A stretch of DNA of 64,000 bases, taken from Mycolicibacterium sp. TY81 (GTDB taxonomy: Bacteria > Actinomycetota > Actinomycetes > Mycobacteriales > Mycobacteriaceae). Positions 55,978-64,000 of the stretch are shown here, one piece after another (within the stretch, counting starts at the first letter, position 1; every line of letters begins with the position of its first letter). The stretch covers positions 1,364,001 to 1,428,000 of the forward strand of contig NZ_AP023362.1 of assembly GCF_018326285.1 (NCBI RefSeq), in the 5' to 3' direction. The notes beneath the pieces are model-generated. The model saw only the letters and a program-made list of their open reading frames with translations, did not search any database and was not told where the DNA came from. Both the position numbers and the translations under genes were made by a program.

Positions 55978-57009
55978 ATGCGGATAGGTGTGCTGACCGG
56001 TGGTGGTGACTGTCCTGGCCTGAATGCGGTGATCCGGGCGGTGGTTCGCACCTGCGATGCCCGGTACGGCTCGACGGTCGTCGGGTTCCGGGACGGCTGG
56101 CGTGGGCTGCTCGAGAACCGCCGCGAGCAGCTCAAGAACGACGACCGCAACGACCGGCTGCTGGCCAAGGGCGGCACCATGCTGGGCACGGCGCGCGTCA
56201 ACCCCGACAAGCTGCGGGCCGGGCTGGACCAGATCAAGCAGACGCTCGAGGACAACGGCATCGACGTGCTGATCCCGATCGGCGGCGAAGGCACGCTGAC
56301 GGCGGCGCACTGGCTGGCCGAAGAGAACGTCCCCGTCGTGGGTGTGCCCAAGACCATCGACAACGACATCGATTGCACCGACGTCACTTTCGGCCACGAC
56401 ACCGCGCTCATGATCGCCACCGAGGCCATCGACCGGCTGCACAGCACGGCCGAGTCACATCAGCGGGTGATGCTCGTCGAGGTGATGGGGCGCCATGCCG
56501 GCTGGATCGCGCTCGGCGCCGGCATGGCCGCCGGCGCGCACATGACCCTGATCCCGGAGCAGCCGTTCGACGTCGAAGAGGTGTGCCGACTGGTGAAACA
56601 GCGCTTCGTACGCGGAGATTCGCATTTCATCTGCGTCGTCGCCGAAGGCGCGCGGCCGGCCGAGGGGTCAATGCAGTTGCGCGACGGCGGAATTGACGAA
56701 TTCGGGCATGTGCGATTCACCGGGGTCGCCCAGCAGTTGGCCATCGAGATCGAGAAGCGGATCCGGAAGGAAGTCCGCACCACGGTGCTCGGTCATGTGC
56801 AGCGCGGCGGCACACCGACGCCGCATGACCGGGTGCTGGCCACCCGGTTCGGGATCAACGCCGCCGACGCCGCGCACGCCGGGGAGTACGGGATGATGGT
56901 GTCGCTGCAGGGCCAGGAGATCGGCCGGGTGCCGTTGGCCGACGCGGTCCGGCAACTCAAGCTCGTGCCGCAGAGCCGTTACGACGACGCGGCGGAGTTC
57001 TTCGGCTAG
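55978..57009 (+). CDS. pfkA: 6-phosphofructokinase
   Basis: A 343-residue PFK of the actinobacterial group: '[21 protein letters not shown]', phosphate-binding '[12 protein letters not shown]', '[16 protein letters not shown]' and catalytic '[11 protein letters not shown]'. The usual Gly after Glu in 'GGEGT' (the position of E. coli Gly104) is kept, while the Gly124 position is Lys ('PKTIDND'). That combination is found in ATP-dependent Streptomyces PFKs, unlike PPi-dependent ones, which have Asp at 104. The last four bases overlap the GDPD gene on the other strand. Starts earlier in the open frame belong to gatA's shadow. Confidence 0.93.
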   Translation: MRIGVLTGGGDCPGLNAVIRAVVRTCDARYGSTVVGFRDGWRGLLENRREQLKNDDRNDRLLAKGGTMLGTARVNPDKLRAGLDQIKQTLEDNGIDVLIPIGGEGTLTAAHWLAEENVPVVGVPKTIDNDIDCTDVTFGHDTALMIATEAIDRLHSTAESHQRVMLVEVMGRHAGWIALGAGMAAGAHMTLIPEQPFDVEEVCRLVKQRFVRGDSHFICVVAEGARPAEGSMQLRDGGIDEFGHVRFTGVAQQLAIEIEKRIRKEVRTTVLGHVQRGGTPTPHDRVLATRFGINAADAAHAGEYGMMVSLQGQEIGRVPLADAVRQLKLVPQSRYDDAAEFFG

Positions 57010-58007
57010 CGGTAGGCCTTCGGCAGCGGCATGCCCAGTTCGGACTCCACCGCGCGCAGCCGGCTCGGGTAGTCGGTGATGATGCCGTCGGCGCCGGCCG
57101 CGATCTGCGCCTTCATGGTGTCGGCGTCGTTGATCGTCCACGGAATCACCTTGAGCCCGCGCGCATGTGCGCGATCGATGAATGCGCTGTCGGCGACGAG
57201 AGCGAAATCCGGATCCTTCGGCGTCAGGCCGTAGGGCACCGAGTAGCCGGGCGACAGGGTGTTCGCGCCGACCGACGCCGCCCCGGCGATCGGATCGGTG
57301 ACGACGGCCGGGTTCACGTCTGCCGTCCACGCCGAGTTCGGCACCCAGGTCGTCTCGTCCCACAGCGCCACCAAGGGGATACCGGGTTCCTGCTGGCGGA
57401 CGAGCGGCAGTGTGCGCCAGTCGAAACTCTGGATCTCCACCTTGTCGACCTTGCCGGCAGCCCGCACCGTGGCGAGGATGACGTCGACGAATTGCTGTGG
57501 CGTGGCGGAGGTTTCGGGCTTGTCGGCTTCGATCTTGGTTTCGATGTTGTACCGGACGCCCGCGTGGTGCGCGTCCGCGAGCGCGAAAACCTGATCCAGG
57601 GTGGCGATCTTGTTGCCGGTCACCACTTCGGCGTCCGGGAATCCGTCGAGCAGCTTGCCGCAGTTCAGCGTGTGCAGCTGGGCCCGCGTGAGGTCGTGGA
57701 CGAGCTTGCCGACGTACGGGTATTGCGGGTCGCCGGGGAAGGCTGGGCCGGTGTCGGTGCACTTCTCGGGCTGGATGGCCGGGTCGTGCCACACCATCGG
57801 CGCACCGTCCTTGGCGAGGACGATGTCGAGTTCCAGCGTCGTGACACCCAGCTCGATGGCCTTGGTGAACGCGCGCAGCGATTCCTCGGTGGTCTCGCCG
57901 CGCCCGCCGCGGTGCGCTTGCAGGTCGAAGTCGCCGGAATCGGCCGATGCGACGGGCATGGCCGTCAGCGCGAAGGTGGTCAGCAGGGCGCCGATGCGTG
58001 CGAGCAT
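57006..58007 (-). CDS. Exported glycerophosphodiester phosphodiesterase
   Basis: A 333-residue GDPD: signal peptide '[22 protein letters not shown]', then the TIM-barrel metal and catalytic residues '[19 protein letters not shown]' and '[20 protein letters not shown]' (His, Arg, Glu, Asp, His). It should release glycerol phosphate from deacylated phospholipids outside the membrane. The ATG at 58007 has TACCCT (complement 58014-58019) six bases ahead, so the longer frame from 58067 is rejected. Confidence 0.9.
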   Translation of the reverse strand: MLARIGALLTTFALTAMPVASADSGDFDLQAHRGGRGETTEESLRAFTKAIELGVTTLELDIVLAKDGAPMVWHDPAIQPEKCTDTGPAFPGDPQYPYVGKLVHDLTRAQLHTLNCGKLLDGFPDAEVVTGNKIATLDQVFALADAHHAGVRYNIETKIEADKPETSATPQQFVDVILATVRAAGKVDKVEIQSFDWRTLPLVRQQEPGIPLVALWDETTWVPNSAWTADVNPAVVTDPIAGAASVGANTLSPGYSVPYGLTPKDPDFALVADSAFIDRAHARGLKVIPWTINDADTMKAQIAAGADGIITDYPSRLRAVESELGMPLPKAYR

Positions 58008-58065
58008 CCGCGGAGGGTAACCGGCCCCGGGAAATGGCCGGTGAACGACAACTAGGATCAGGCGC

Positions 58066-59562
58066 ATGGCTGACGCAGACCTTCTCGACTACGACGACGT
58101 CCTCGCGACGTACGAGCCCGTCATGGGCATGGAAGTCCACGTCGAGCTGTCCACCGAGACCAAGATGTTCTGTGGTTGTGCGAACCGGTTCGGCGCCGAG
58201 CCGAACACGCTGGTGTGCCCGGTGTGCCTCGGTCTGCCCGGTGCGCTGCCGGTCGTCAACGAGGCGGCCGTGGAGTCCGCGATCAGGATCGGGCTCGCGC
58301 TGAACTGCGATATCGCGCCGTGGGGCCGGTTCGCCCGGAAGAACTACTTCTACCCGGATCAGCCGAAGAACTACCAGATCAGCCAGTACGACGAGCCCAT
58401 CGCCGTCAACGGCTACCTCGATGTCCCGCTGGAGGACGGCAGCACCTGGCGCGTCGAGATCGAGCGCGCCCACATGGAGGAGGACACCGGCAAGCTGACC
58501 CACCTGGGCAGCGACACCGGCCGCATCTCCGGGGCCACGACGTCGCTGGCCGACTTCAACCGGGCCGGGGTGCCGCTGGTCGAGATCGTCACCAAGCCCA
58601 TCGAGGGCGCCGGCGAGCGCGCCCCGGAGATCGCCCGCGCCTACGTCACCGCGCTGCGGGACCTGTTGCGCGGCTTGGACGTTTCCGACGTCCGTATGGA
58701 CCAGGGCTCGATGCGCTGCGACTCCAACGTCTCGCTCAAGCTCAAGGGCGCCGCGGAGTTCGGCACCCGTACCGAGACCAAGAACGTCAACTCGCTCAAG
58801 AGCGTCGAGGTGGCGGTCCGCTACGAGATGCGCCGGCAGGCCGCCGTGCTGCAGTCCGGCGGCACCATCACGCAGGAGACCCGGCACTTCCACGAGGACG
58901 GGCACACCACGGCCGGCCGCAGCAAGGAAACCGCCGAGGACTACCGCTACTTCCCGGAGCCGGACCTGGAGCCCATCGCGCCGTCCGACGAGCTGGTGGA
59001 GCGGCTGCGCGGCACCATCCCCGAGCTTCCGTGGTTGGTGCGCAAGCGGATTCAGGAAGACTGGGGCATCTCGGACGAGGTCATGCGTGACCTCGTCAAC
59101 GCCGGCGCGGTCGAGCTGGTGGCCGCGACCGTCGAGCACGGCGCATCCAGCGAGGCGGCCCGCGCGTGGTGGGGCAACTTCCTGGTGCAGAAGGCCAATG
59201 AATCCGGCATCGAACTGGACGCGCTGGCCATCACCCCGGCCCAGGTCGCCGCGGTGGTCAAGCTGGTCGACGACGGCAAGCTGTCCAACAAGCTGGCCCG
59301 CCAGGTCGTCGAGGGCGTGCTGGCCGGCGAGGGTGAGCCCGAGCAGGTCATGAACGACCGCGGTCTCGTTGTGGTGCGCGACGATTCGCTCATCCAGGCC
59401 GCGATCGACGAGGCGCTGGCGGCCCAGCCCGACATCGCCGACAAGATTCGCGGCGGCAAGGTCCAGGCCGCGGGTGCGATCGTCGGCGCGGTGATGAAGG
59501 CCACCAAGGGACAGGCCGACGCCGCGCGCGTGCGCGAACTCGTGATCGCGGCCTGCAGCTAG
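58066..59562 (+). CDS. gatB: Asp/Glu-tRNA amidotransferase subunit B
   Basis: The 498-residue tRNA-binding and kinase subunit: '[20 protein letters not shown]' and '[19 protein letters not shown]' supply the zinc Cys residues, and '[13 protein letters not shown]' and the C-terminal tail domain bind tRNA. It works with GatC and GatA upstream, pfkA being inserted between as in M. tuberculosis. TAGGAT (58053-58058) lies seven bases before the ATG. Confidence 0.96.
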   Translation: MADADLLDYDDVLATYEPVMGMEVHVELSTETKMFCGCANRFGAEPNTLVCPVCLGLPGALPVVNEAAVESAIRIGLALNCDIAPWGRFARKNYFYPDQPKNYQISQYDEPIAVNGYLDVPLEDGSTWRVEIERAHMEEDTGKLTHLGSDTGRISGATTSLADFNRAGVPLVEIVTKPIEGAGERAPEIARAYVTALRDLLRGLDVSDVRMDQGSMRCDSNVSLKLKGAAEFGTRTETKNVNSLKSVEVAVRYEMRRQAAVLQSGGTITQETRHFHEDGHTTAGRSKETAEDYRYFPEPDLEPIAPSDELVERLRGTIPELPWLVRKRIQEDWGISDEVMRDLVNAGAVELVAATVEHGASSEAARAWWGNFLVQKANESGIELDALAITPAQVAAVVKLVDDGKLSNKLARQVVEGVLAGEGEPEQVMNDRGLVVVRDDSLIQAAIDEALAAQPDIADKIRGGKVQAAGAIVGAVMKATKGQADAARVRELVIAACS

Positions 59563-60668
59563 CGCAGCGCCGGCTGCGGCGCGGGCGTGGCCTGCGGACG
59601 CAGTGACGAGACGCCCGCGACGCAGTAGCCCGCGATCACGAAACACACCGCGGCGCAGGGCAGATTGCCGGTCGGCGTGCCCGCACCGGTGACGCCGTCG
59701 ATGGCGCCGGCGAAGTCGGGCAGCGCTGCCAGCCAGAGCACCGTGAACGTGAGCAAGTACAGCACCCCGAACACCCGCACGTACGGACTCGGGTGCTGCG
59801 TGCCGACGCGGCGCGTGATCCGCCAGTCCTGAATCAGGACCGGCACCGTCACGAAGAAGAACACCGCCACCTCGACACCGAGGACCGCGTACTGCGTCGC
59901 GCTGTGCTGGGCGGAGAGCAACGTCGGCAGGCTGAGGAGTCCCATGATCACCGGTGCCAGCACGCTGATGACCGGGATGCGCCAGGCCATCGACACCGCA
60001 CCCGGTGGTGTACCCGCGGCCACTTGGCGCCCGACCAGCACATGCACCAGGAACGCGACCGCCGCGGGCCCGACCACCGCGAGGCTGACCCAGCTGCTGA
60101 CCGGCACGCAGCCGAGCGTCGGGTGATTCAGGGGATTCGCGGTGTTCCACACCCACCAGCGCAGCTGCGGGCCGAGGTGGTCGAACACGCCGTAGACGCA
60201 GCCGTGCACGAAGCCGACACAGATGGCGCCGATGACCGCGCCGCGCCGTTCGAAAACCCCGGTGGCGCGGACGATGTCATAGGCGAGCGTGATGGTCGCC
60301 GGGTACAGCGCCACGATGTACAGCGGTAGCCGCCCGTCGACGAAATCGACGCTGAACACGTTGTGCACCAACATGACCCCGAGGCGGGTGCCGGCGAAGA
60401 TGTCCGGTGGATGCCGGGGGAGTTCGGTCACCAGCGCATAGACCACCGACGCCAGCCAGATGGCGATGCCGGTCGGGTCCCGCCGGACGCGCCGCAGCGC
60501 GTAGGCCAGGGCCAGTGCGGCGCCGACCAGCATCAGCAGCTCGACGACCGGCATGGTCCAGTGGGCAAGGGTCAGGGGGTTGCGCACCTTGACCCAGGAA
60601 TCGTCGTCGCAGGAAAAGCCCAGGTAGCCGGCCAGCCGAGCGAAGTCGGCCGGGCAGGCGCGCATCAT
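59559..60668 (-). CDS. Polytopic membrane protein, unknown function
   Basis: A 369-residue protein with nine or ten hydrophobic segments ('[23 protein letters not shown]', '[21 protein letters not shown]', '[17 protein letters not shown]', '[18 protein letters not shown]', among others). A tail after the last helix is Pro/Ala-rich. The region '[23 protein letters not shown]' looks conserved but I recognise no family. It converges on gatB with a four-base overlap and is on the same strand as lppZ. Confidence 0.75.
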   Translation of the reverse strand: MMRACPADFARLAGYLGFSCDDDSWVKVRNPLTLAHWTMPVVELLMLVGAALALAYALRRVRRDPTGIAIWLASVVYALVTELPRHPPDIFAGTRLGVMLVHNVFSVDFVDGRLPLYIVALYPATITLAYDIVRATGVFERRGAVIGAICVGFVHGCVYGVFDHLGPQLRWWVWNTANPLNHPTLGCVPVSSWVSLAVVGPAAVAFLVHVLVGRQVAAGTPPGAVSMAWRIPVISVLAPVIMGLLSLPTLLSAQHSATQYAVLGVEVAVFFFVTVPVLIQDWRITRRVGTQHPSPYVRVFGVLYLLTFTVLWLAALPDFAGAIDGVTGAGTPTGNLPCAAVCFVIAGYCVAGVSSLRPQATPAPQPALR

Positions 60669-60694
60669 CGAGCGACCCTCATGTCGGGCGCCAA

Positions 60695-61870
60695 TTACGT
60701 CTTGTCGTCCGTGCTACGCGGGAATCCGCCCTGCGGGAACAGCGGGAACACGACGTCGTCGAACTTCTCCACGTCGCCGGCCGTCTTGTTCACCGTGGCG
60801 CCCCAGACATTGCCGTCGGGGGAGAGCTTCAGCGCGAAGACATGGCCGTGGGTGTCGGTGCGGAGCGCCTCGGGGTCGCCCGTGACGGCGCCGGTCTCCT
60901 TCGACAGCCGCACGGCCACCGTCTTCTTGGTGTTGACCAGATTGACCATGACGGTGTCGTCGGTCGCGACGCAGCCCGCGACGCCGGGACGGTCGGGCCA
61001 GTTCCACACCGTCGACACCTTGGAGTCCTTGGTGATCCGCTGCAGCCGGTCCCCGGTCGGGGTTCTGTCGGTGACGTACAACGAGCCGCTGGCACCGTCG
61101 ATGCACAGCCCGCCGCCGGAGCCCATGCCGGACAGTGCGGTGGTCGGCGGCGCCTGGCCCACCGTCGTCGGCTGCTCGATGCGCAGCAGCTTGCCCGCCA
61201 GCGAAGCCGGATCGGCTGCGGCAGCGGGGTTTCCGGCGTCCCCGGTGAGCACCACGAGGGTCGTCGGGCTGGTGAAGATCAGCGCTCCGGTGTTGCCTGT
61301 GGGGCCCTTGGGAATCCCGGTCAGGATCGGCTTCGGCACGTCGCCGTCGGCGATGCGGACCACCCGGTTGTCGGTCGGCGTGGTGATGTACGCGTACATC
61401 AGCCGGTCCTGTTGGTAACTCGGCGACAGCACGATGTCCATGAGCCCGCCGTCACCGGAGGCGTCGACCGGGATCACGGTCTTGACCTTGGGTTCCGCCG
61501 TCGTCGAGATGTTCTTGACGGCGCCGGTGACGCGTTCGGCGACGATCGCCGACTTGCTGTCGCCGCCCATGATCAGGCCGCTGGTGCTCTCCAGGCAGCC
61601 CTGCAGCACGGCCGGCGCCGGGCACGCCTTGGGGAACGGGTTCGGCGGCAGCGGCGGCGGGGGCGGTGGCGGCGAGCTGGGGGCCCCGCCGAGGTCGGGC
61701 TCGATGGTGAACGGCTCGGACGCCGCCGAATCGAAACGGGCGCAGCTGGGCAGCGCCAGCAAAGCGATGGCGCACAACGCCAGGACCCGTCGAGCGGGTG
61801 CAGAGCCGGAACGCTCAGGCCGGTGTCGAGGCCTCGTCAGCGCAGTCTGCGTCGACCGCCGCAATGTCAT
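60695..61870 (-). CDS. lppZ: LppZ-like lipoprotein, sugar-dehydrogenase-like beta propeller
   Basis: A 391-residue lipoprotein: signal with lipobox 'LLALPSCARFD' (Cys about residue 43), a Pro-rich spacer 'SPPPPPPPLPPNPFPKACP', then a glucose/sorbosone-dehydrogenase-type propeller ('GGLMDIVLSPSYQQDRLMYAYI', 'TSPTTLVVLTGDAGNPAAAADP'). PQQ-dependent activity is possible but not shown. The match in sequence and place to Rv3006 is clear. The ATG at 61870 has TAACCT (complement 61878-61883) seven bases ahead; the N-terminal 28 residues before the helix are unusually long. Confidence 0.9.
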   Translation of the reverse strand: MTLRRSTQTALTRPRHRPERSGSAPARRVLALCAIALLALPSCARFDSAASEPFTIEPDLGGAPSSPPPPPPPLPPNPFPKACPAPAVLQGCLESTSGLIMGGDSKSAIVAERVTGAVKNISTTAEPKVKTVIPVDASGDGGLMDIVLSPSYQQDRLMYAYITTPTDNRVVRIADGDVPKPILTGIPKGPTGNTGALIFTSPTTLVVLTGDAGNPAAAADPASLAGKLLRIEQPTTVGQAPPTTALSGMGSGGGLCIDGASGSLYVTDRTPTGDRLQRITKDSKVSTVWNWPDRPGVAGCVATDDTVMVNLVNTKKTVAVRLSKETGAVTGDPEALRTDTHGHVFALKLSPDGNVWGATVNKTAGDVEKFDDVVFPLFPQGGFPRSTDDKT

Positions 61871-62009
61871 GCCCGCCAGGTTACGGACTGTTCGAGGATG
61901 CTCGCCACGTCGGGGCCGCGCGCCGGGCCGGGCAAATCCCGTGAACAAGCCGGTCAAACCACCGCTTAAATCCACGGTCAGCAGTGCAGTTGCACTTACC
62001 CTGGCAACT

Positions 62010-62912
62010 ATGACCAGTACTTCCCATGACTCGCGCGCATGGCGACGGCCCGACGAGTCGGCCGCCAGGCCCGCGTCGGCACGCCTGGTCGATCCAGAAG
62101 ACGACCTGCCCATCACGACCTACCGCGGCAGTGGCGGCGCAGAGGGCGGTGAGACCGCCGCGACCACTGCCATCCCGCGGTTCGACAACGAGTCGTCCGA
62201 CGAGGCGACCGAGGTGACGCCCGCGTCGTCGACGCCGTCCTCGATGGCATTCGATCTCATGCACGAACCCGAGCCGCTGCCGTACGTGCAACCCCGGGAG
62301 CGGCGTGCGGAGCAGACCTCCGATGCGTTGGGGCCCGCCGAGATCGAGCCCGACCCCGAGACCGACGCCCGGGTACGCGTCGCCAAGCGCCGCGGCACCC
62401 AGGACCTGGGACTCATGGTGCTGCGTGTCGGCCTCGGCGCCTGGCTGGTGGTCCACGGACTGCAGAAGGCATTCGGCTGGTGGGGCGGCCAGGGCCTGAA
62501 CGGGTACGAGCACGCGCTGGCCGCCGCCGGCTTCCAGCACGCGGGGATACTGACCTATCTCGCCACCGGGGCGCAGATCGGCGCCGGTGTCCTGCTGGTG
62601 CTGGGGTTGTTCACCCCGGTCGCCGCCGCGGTCGCGGTGGGCTACCTGCTCAACGCGCTCGCCGTGGAGGTGGCCGCACAACCCGTGCACGGCTACTTCC
62701 CGTATTTCCTGCCCGAGGGCCATGAGTACCTGGTGACCATGATCGTGCTCGCCGCGGCGCTGACCCTGACGGGGCCGGGTCTCTACGGCTTCGACGCCGG
62801 ACGCGGCTGGGCCCGCCGGCCCTTCATCGGGTCGATCCTGTGCCTGTTGCTCGGCATCGGCGCGGGCGTCGGCGCGTGGCTGCTGCTGAACGGATCAAAC
62901 CCGCTGCACTGA
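62010..62912 (+). CDS. DoxX-family membrane protein (Rv3005c-like)
   Basis: A 300-residue protein. Residues 1-125 are hydrophilic and acidic/Pro-rich. Four membrane helices follow ('LGLMVLRVGLGAWLVVHGLQKAF', 'ILTYLATGAQIGAGVLLVLGLF', 'YLVTMIVLAAALTLTGPGLY', 'GSILCLLLGIGAGVGAWLLL'). It corresponds to Rv3005c, the DoxX protein reported to join SodA and SseA in an oxidative-stress complex. TACCCT (61997-62002) lies seven bases before the ATG. Confidence 0.88.
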   Translation: MTSTSHDSRAWRRPDESAARPASARLVDPEDDLPITTYRGSGGAEGGETAATTAIPRFDNESSDEATEVTPASSTPSSMAFDLMHEPEPLPYVQPRERRAEQTSDALGPAEIEPDPETDARVRVAKRRGTQDLGLMVLRVGLGAWLVVHGLQKAFGWWGGQGLNGYEHALAAAGFQHAGILTYLATGAQIGAGVLLVLGLFTPVAAAVAVGYLLNALAVEVAAQPVHGYFPYFLPEGHEYLVTMIVLAAALTLTGPGLYGFDAGRGWARRPFIGSILCLLLGIGAGVGAWLLLNGSNPLH

Positions 62913-62935
62913 GCCTGCTCGGGCGCGGCGCCGGC

Positions 62936-63346
62936 TCACTCGTTGTACGGATTGGGCACGACGCCGCCGCTGGCGGCGGTCAGCACCGGCAGTGACGCGA
63001 ACGTCACACCGGGCAGGCGCAGGTCGGTGCCGTCGGTCAATTCGGCCTTGGCCCACTTGGAGCGGTCGAACCGCAGTCCCTTGATGTCCTGCCACGTCAC
63101 CGTCCGGCTGCCGAGCAGCGACCGCGCCGTGACGCCCTTCTTGTCCGCCACGGTGCGGTAGCGAATCACCATCGCCGACAACACGATCGGGATGACGAGC
63201 AGCACCGCGCACCAGGCCGGGCCGGCGAACACCAGAGCCAGCAGACCGATGGCGAAGAACCCCACCGCCAGATGGGCGACCCCCGGGATCTTGATCACGA
63301 CGGGCTGGGGTGCGGTCGAAGCGGTTCTGCGGCTCACGCCATTCAT
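62936..63346 (-). CDS. cfp6: CFP6-like PH-domain membrane protein
   Basis: A 136-residue protein corresponding to the low-molecular-weight antigen CFP6 (Rv3004): two hydrophobic segments ('VAHLAVGFFAIGLLALVFAG' and 'AVLLVIPIVLSAMVIRY') and a bacterial PH-like domain ('ARSLLGSRTVTWQDIKGLRFDR'). Its role is unknown. The ATG at 63346 has GGGAAG before it; a start at 63673 is rejected because the added part shadows the ilvB leader region. Confidence 0.85.
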   Translation of the reverse strand: MNGVSRRTASTAPQPVVIKIPGVAHLAVGFFAIGLLALVFAGPAWCAVLLVIPIVLSAMVIRYRTVADKKGVTARSLLGSRTVTWQDIKGLRFDRSKWAKAELTDGTDLRLPGVTFASLPVLTAASGGVVPNPYNE

Positions 63347-63437
63347 CTTCCCAGGCGGCGGGTCGGCCGGTTGCCGGGTGTGTCCGGCAACGGAACTGAT
63401 TTGACCTGCGCGCGCCGCGAGGACTACCGTCACCGTT

Positions 63438-63485
63438 ATGCAGACCTCGGCATTGCTTGTAGTAACTGGGCGCGTTGGTGCGTGA
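63438..63485 (+). CDS. ilvB leader peptide
   Basis: A 15-codon ORF (MQTSALLVVTGRVGA) with consecutive Leu-Leu-Val-Val codons, preceded by TACCGT (63425-63430) at seven bases, so it is leaderless. Leu/Val codon runs before an attenuator are the mark of branched-chain amino acid operons. Stalling at these codons would change folding of the RNA behind it. Confidence 0.8.
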   Translation: MQTSALLVVTGRVGA

Positions 63486-63512
63486 CCAGGCTGACTAAGC
63501 CGACTACAAGCA
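63454..63512 (+). promoter_or_regulatory. ilvB leader stem, alternative to terminator
   Basis: TGCTTGTAGT (63454-63463), inside the Leu/Val codons, pairs exactly with ACTACAAGCA (63503-63512). Ribosome stalling in the leader would block this stem and so change what forms downstream. The exact antiterminator was not proved. Confidence 0.6.
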
Positions 63513-63521
63513 TCGACGCGC

Positions 63522-63559
63522 AACCCTCGTACAGCAGCAGACGCTGACGGGGGTTTTTT
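63522..63559 (+). terminator. ilvB attenuator terminator
   Basis: AACCCTCGT (63522-63530) pairs with ACGGGGGTT (63547-63555), with one G-U pair, and an inner CAGC/GCTG (63532-63535 with 63543-63546) lengthens the stem. A TTTTTT run (63554-63559) follows: a Rho-independent terminator ahead of ilvB. Confidence 0.85.
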
Positions 63560-63605
63560 GTTTGCCCGGGAACGCCAAAACCGCAACACGATCAAGAGGA
63601 CAAGA

Positions 63606-64000
63606 GTGAGCGCACCCACCACGCGACCGCCAGAGTCGACGCCGCAGCCCAACGGAGCGGGCGGCGCGGTCAACGGTCATTCGAAAATCGTTGCCCCGCA
63701 ACAGATGACCGGTGCCCAGGCCGTCGTCCGGTCGCTCGAGGAACTCGACGTCGACACCATTTTCGGCATCCCCGGTGGTGCCGTGCTGCCGGTCTACGAC
63801 CCGCTGTTCGACTCGAAGAAGGTGCGCCACGTGCTGGTGCGGCACGAGCAGGGCGCCGGCCACGCCGCGTCGGGCTACGCGCACGCCACCGGCAAGGTCG
63901 GCGTGATGATGGCCACCTCGGGTCCCGGCGCCACCAACCTGGTCACGCCGCTGGCCGACGCGCAGATGGACTCGATCCCGGTCGTCGCGATCACCGGCCA
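63606..64000 (+). CDS. ilvB: Acetolactate synthase large subunit, 3' end beyond window
   Basis: The first 131 codons of acetolactate synthase, the ThDP enzyme that starts branched-chain amino acid synthesis. A 35-residue hydrophilic start leads into '[35 protein letters not shown]', '[21 protein letters not shown]' (catalytic Glu for ThDP) and '[28 protein letters not shown]'. It is controlled by the leader attenuator at 63438-63559. The GTG at 63606 is used, with AGAGGACAAGA ahead. Confidence 0.96.
   Translation, partial: MSAPTTRPPESTPQPNGAGGAVNGHSKIVAPQQMTGAQAVVRSLEELDVDTIFGIPGGAVLPVYDPLFDSKKVRHVLVRHEQGAGHAASGYAHATGKVGVMMATSGPGATNLVTPLADAQMDSIPVVAITG

Noticed and set aside
55978..57009. 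PPi-dependent phosphofructokinase
   Set aside because: The 'GGEGT' Gly is kept where PPi enzymes have Asp, so an ATP-dependent enzyme is more likely despite the Lys in 'PKTIDND'.
56668..60156. 1162-residue minus-strand ORF
   Set aside because: It is a GC-rich shadow of pfkA and gatB; the genuine minus-strand GDPD lies in another frame.

Overview
The window is GC-rich, densely coded DNA from a mycobacterium, most likely a fast-growing Mycolicibacterium-type species. The evidence is a complete Pup-proteasome locus (dop, pup, prcB, prcA, pafA, pafB, pafC), tatA/tatC, helY, an MmpS/MmpL pair, and homologues of the M. tuberculosis genes lppZ, Rv3005c (DoxX) and cfp6. Species assignment is inference; no rRNA or tRNA gene was seen.

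Layout. (1) 1-3217: 3' part of dop, then pup-prcB-prcA, translationally coupled from pup onward. (2) 3218-23508: an accessory block whose enzymes spell out a route from agmatine to succinate: agmatine deiminase, N-carbamoylputrescine amidase, copper amine oxidase, aminobutyraldehyde dehydrogenase, GABA transaminase, succinate-semialdehyde dehydrogenase, plus a short NAD-glutamate dehydrogenase and an amino acid/amine permease coupled to a universal stress protein. TetR, AraC and PucR regulators each sit beside one segment. A self-contained desaturase-reductase-ferredoxin fusion and a four-unit structured repeat array (15625-15927) lie inside the block. (3) 23509-31394: MmpL/MmpS, a sulfide-type module (Cys-rich mini-protein, sulfide:quinone oxidoreductase-like enzyme, CstR-like repressor) with four matching operator palindromes, a Tat-exported cupin, a small secreted protein, and a hydrolase/TetR pair. 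(4) 31448-43020: pafA-pafB-pafC-tatA-tatC-helY and the conserved DUF4333, exonuclease and pepE genes. (5) 43064-48459: an ABC1 kinase, an ISL3-family insertion sequence, a DUF222/HNH gene, a methyltransferase and a MmcQ/YjbR protein. (6) 48571-64000: a phosphodiesterase, then the ligA-gatC-gatA-pfkA-gatB-lppZ-doxX-cfp6-ilvB block.

The most striking observations are these. The ISL3 element has landed exactly inside a damage-response promoter, splitting a LexA box and leaving a RecA-NDp-type (PafBC-dependent class) promoter reading into its own transposase, while pafB and pafC lie 11 kb away. The polyamine/GABA pathway is nearly complete and compact. The CstR-type operators lie between the sulfide module and a divergent MmpS/MmpL pair. 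The repeat array has interleaved, pseudoknot-like pairing. Many start codons here sit 6-8 nt behind a TANNNT -10 box, the signature of leaderless mycobacterial transcripts, and this was used to choose several starts.
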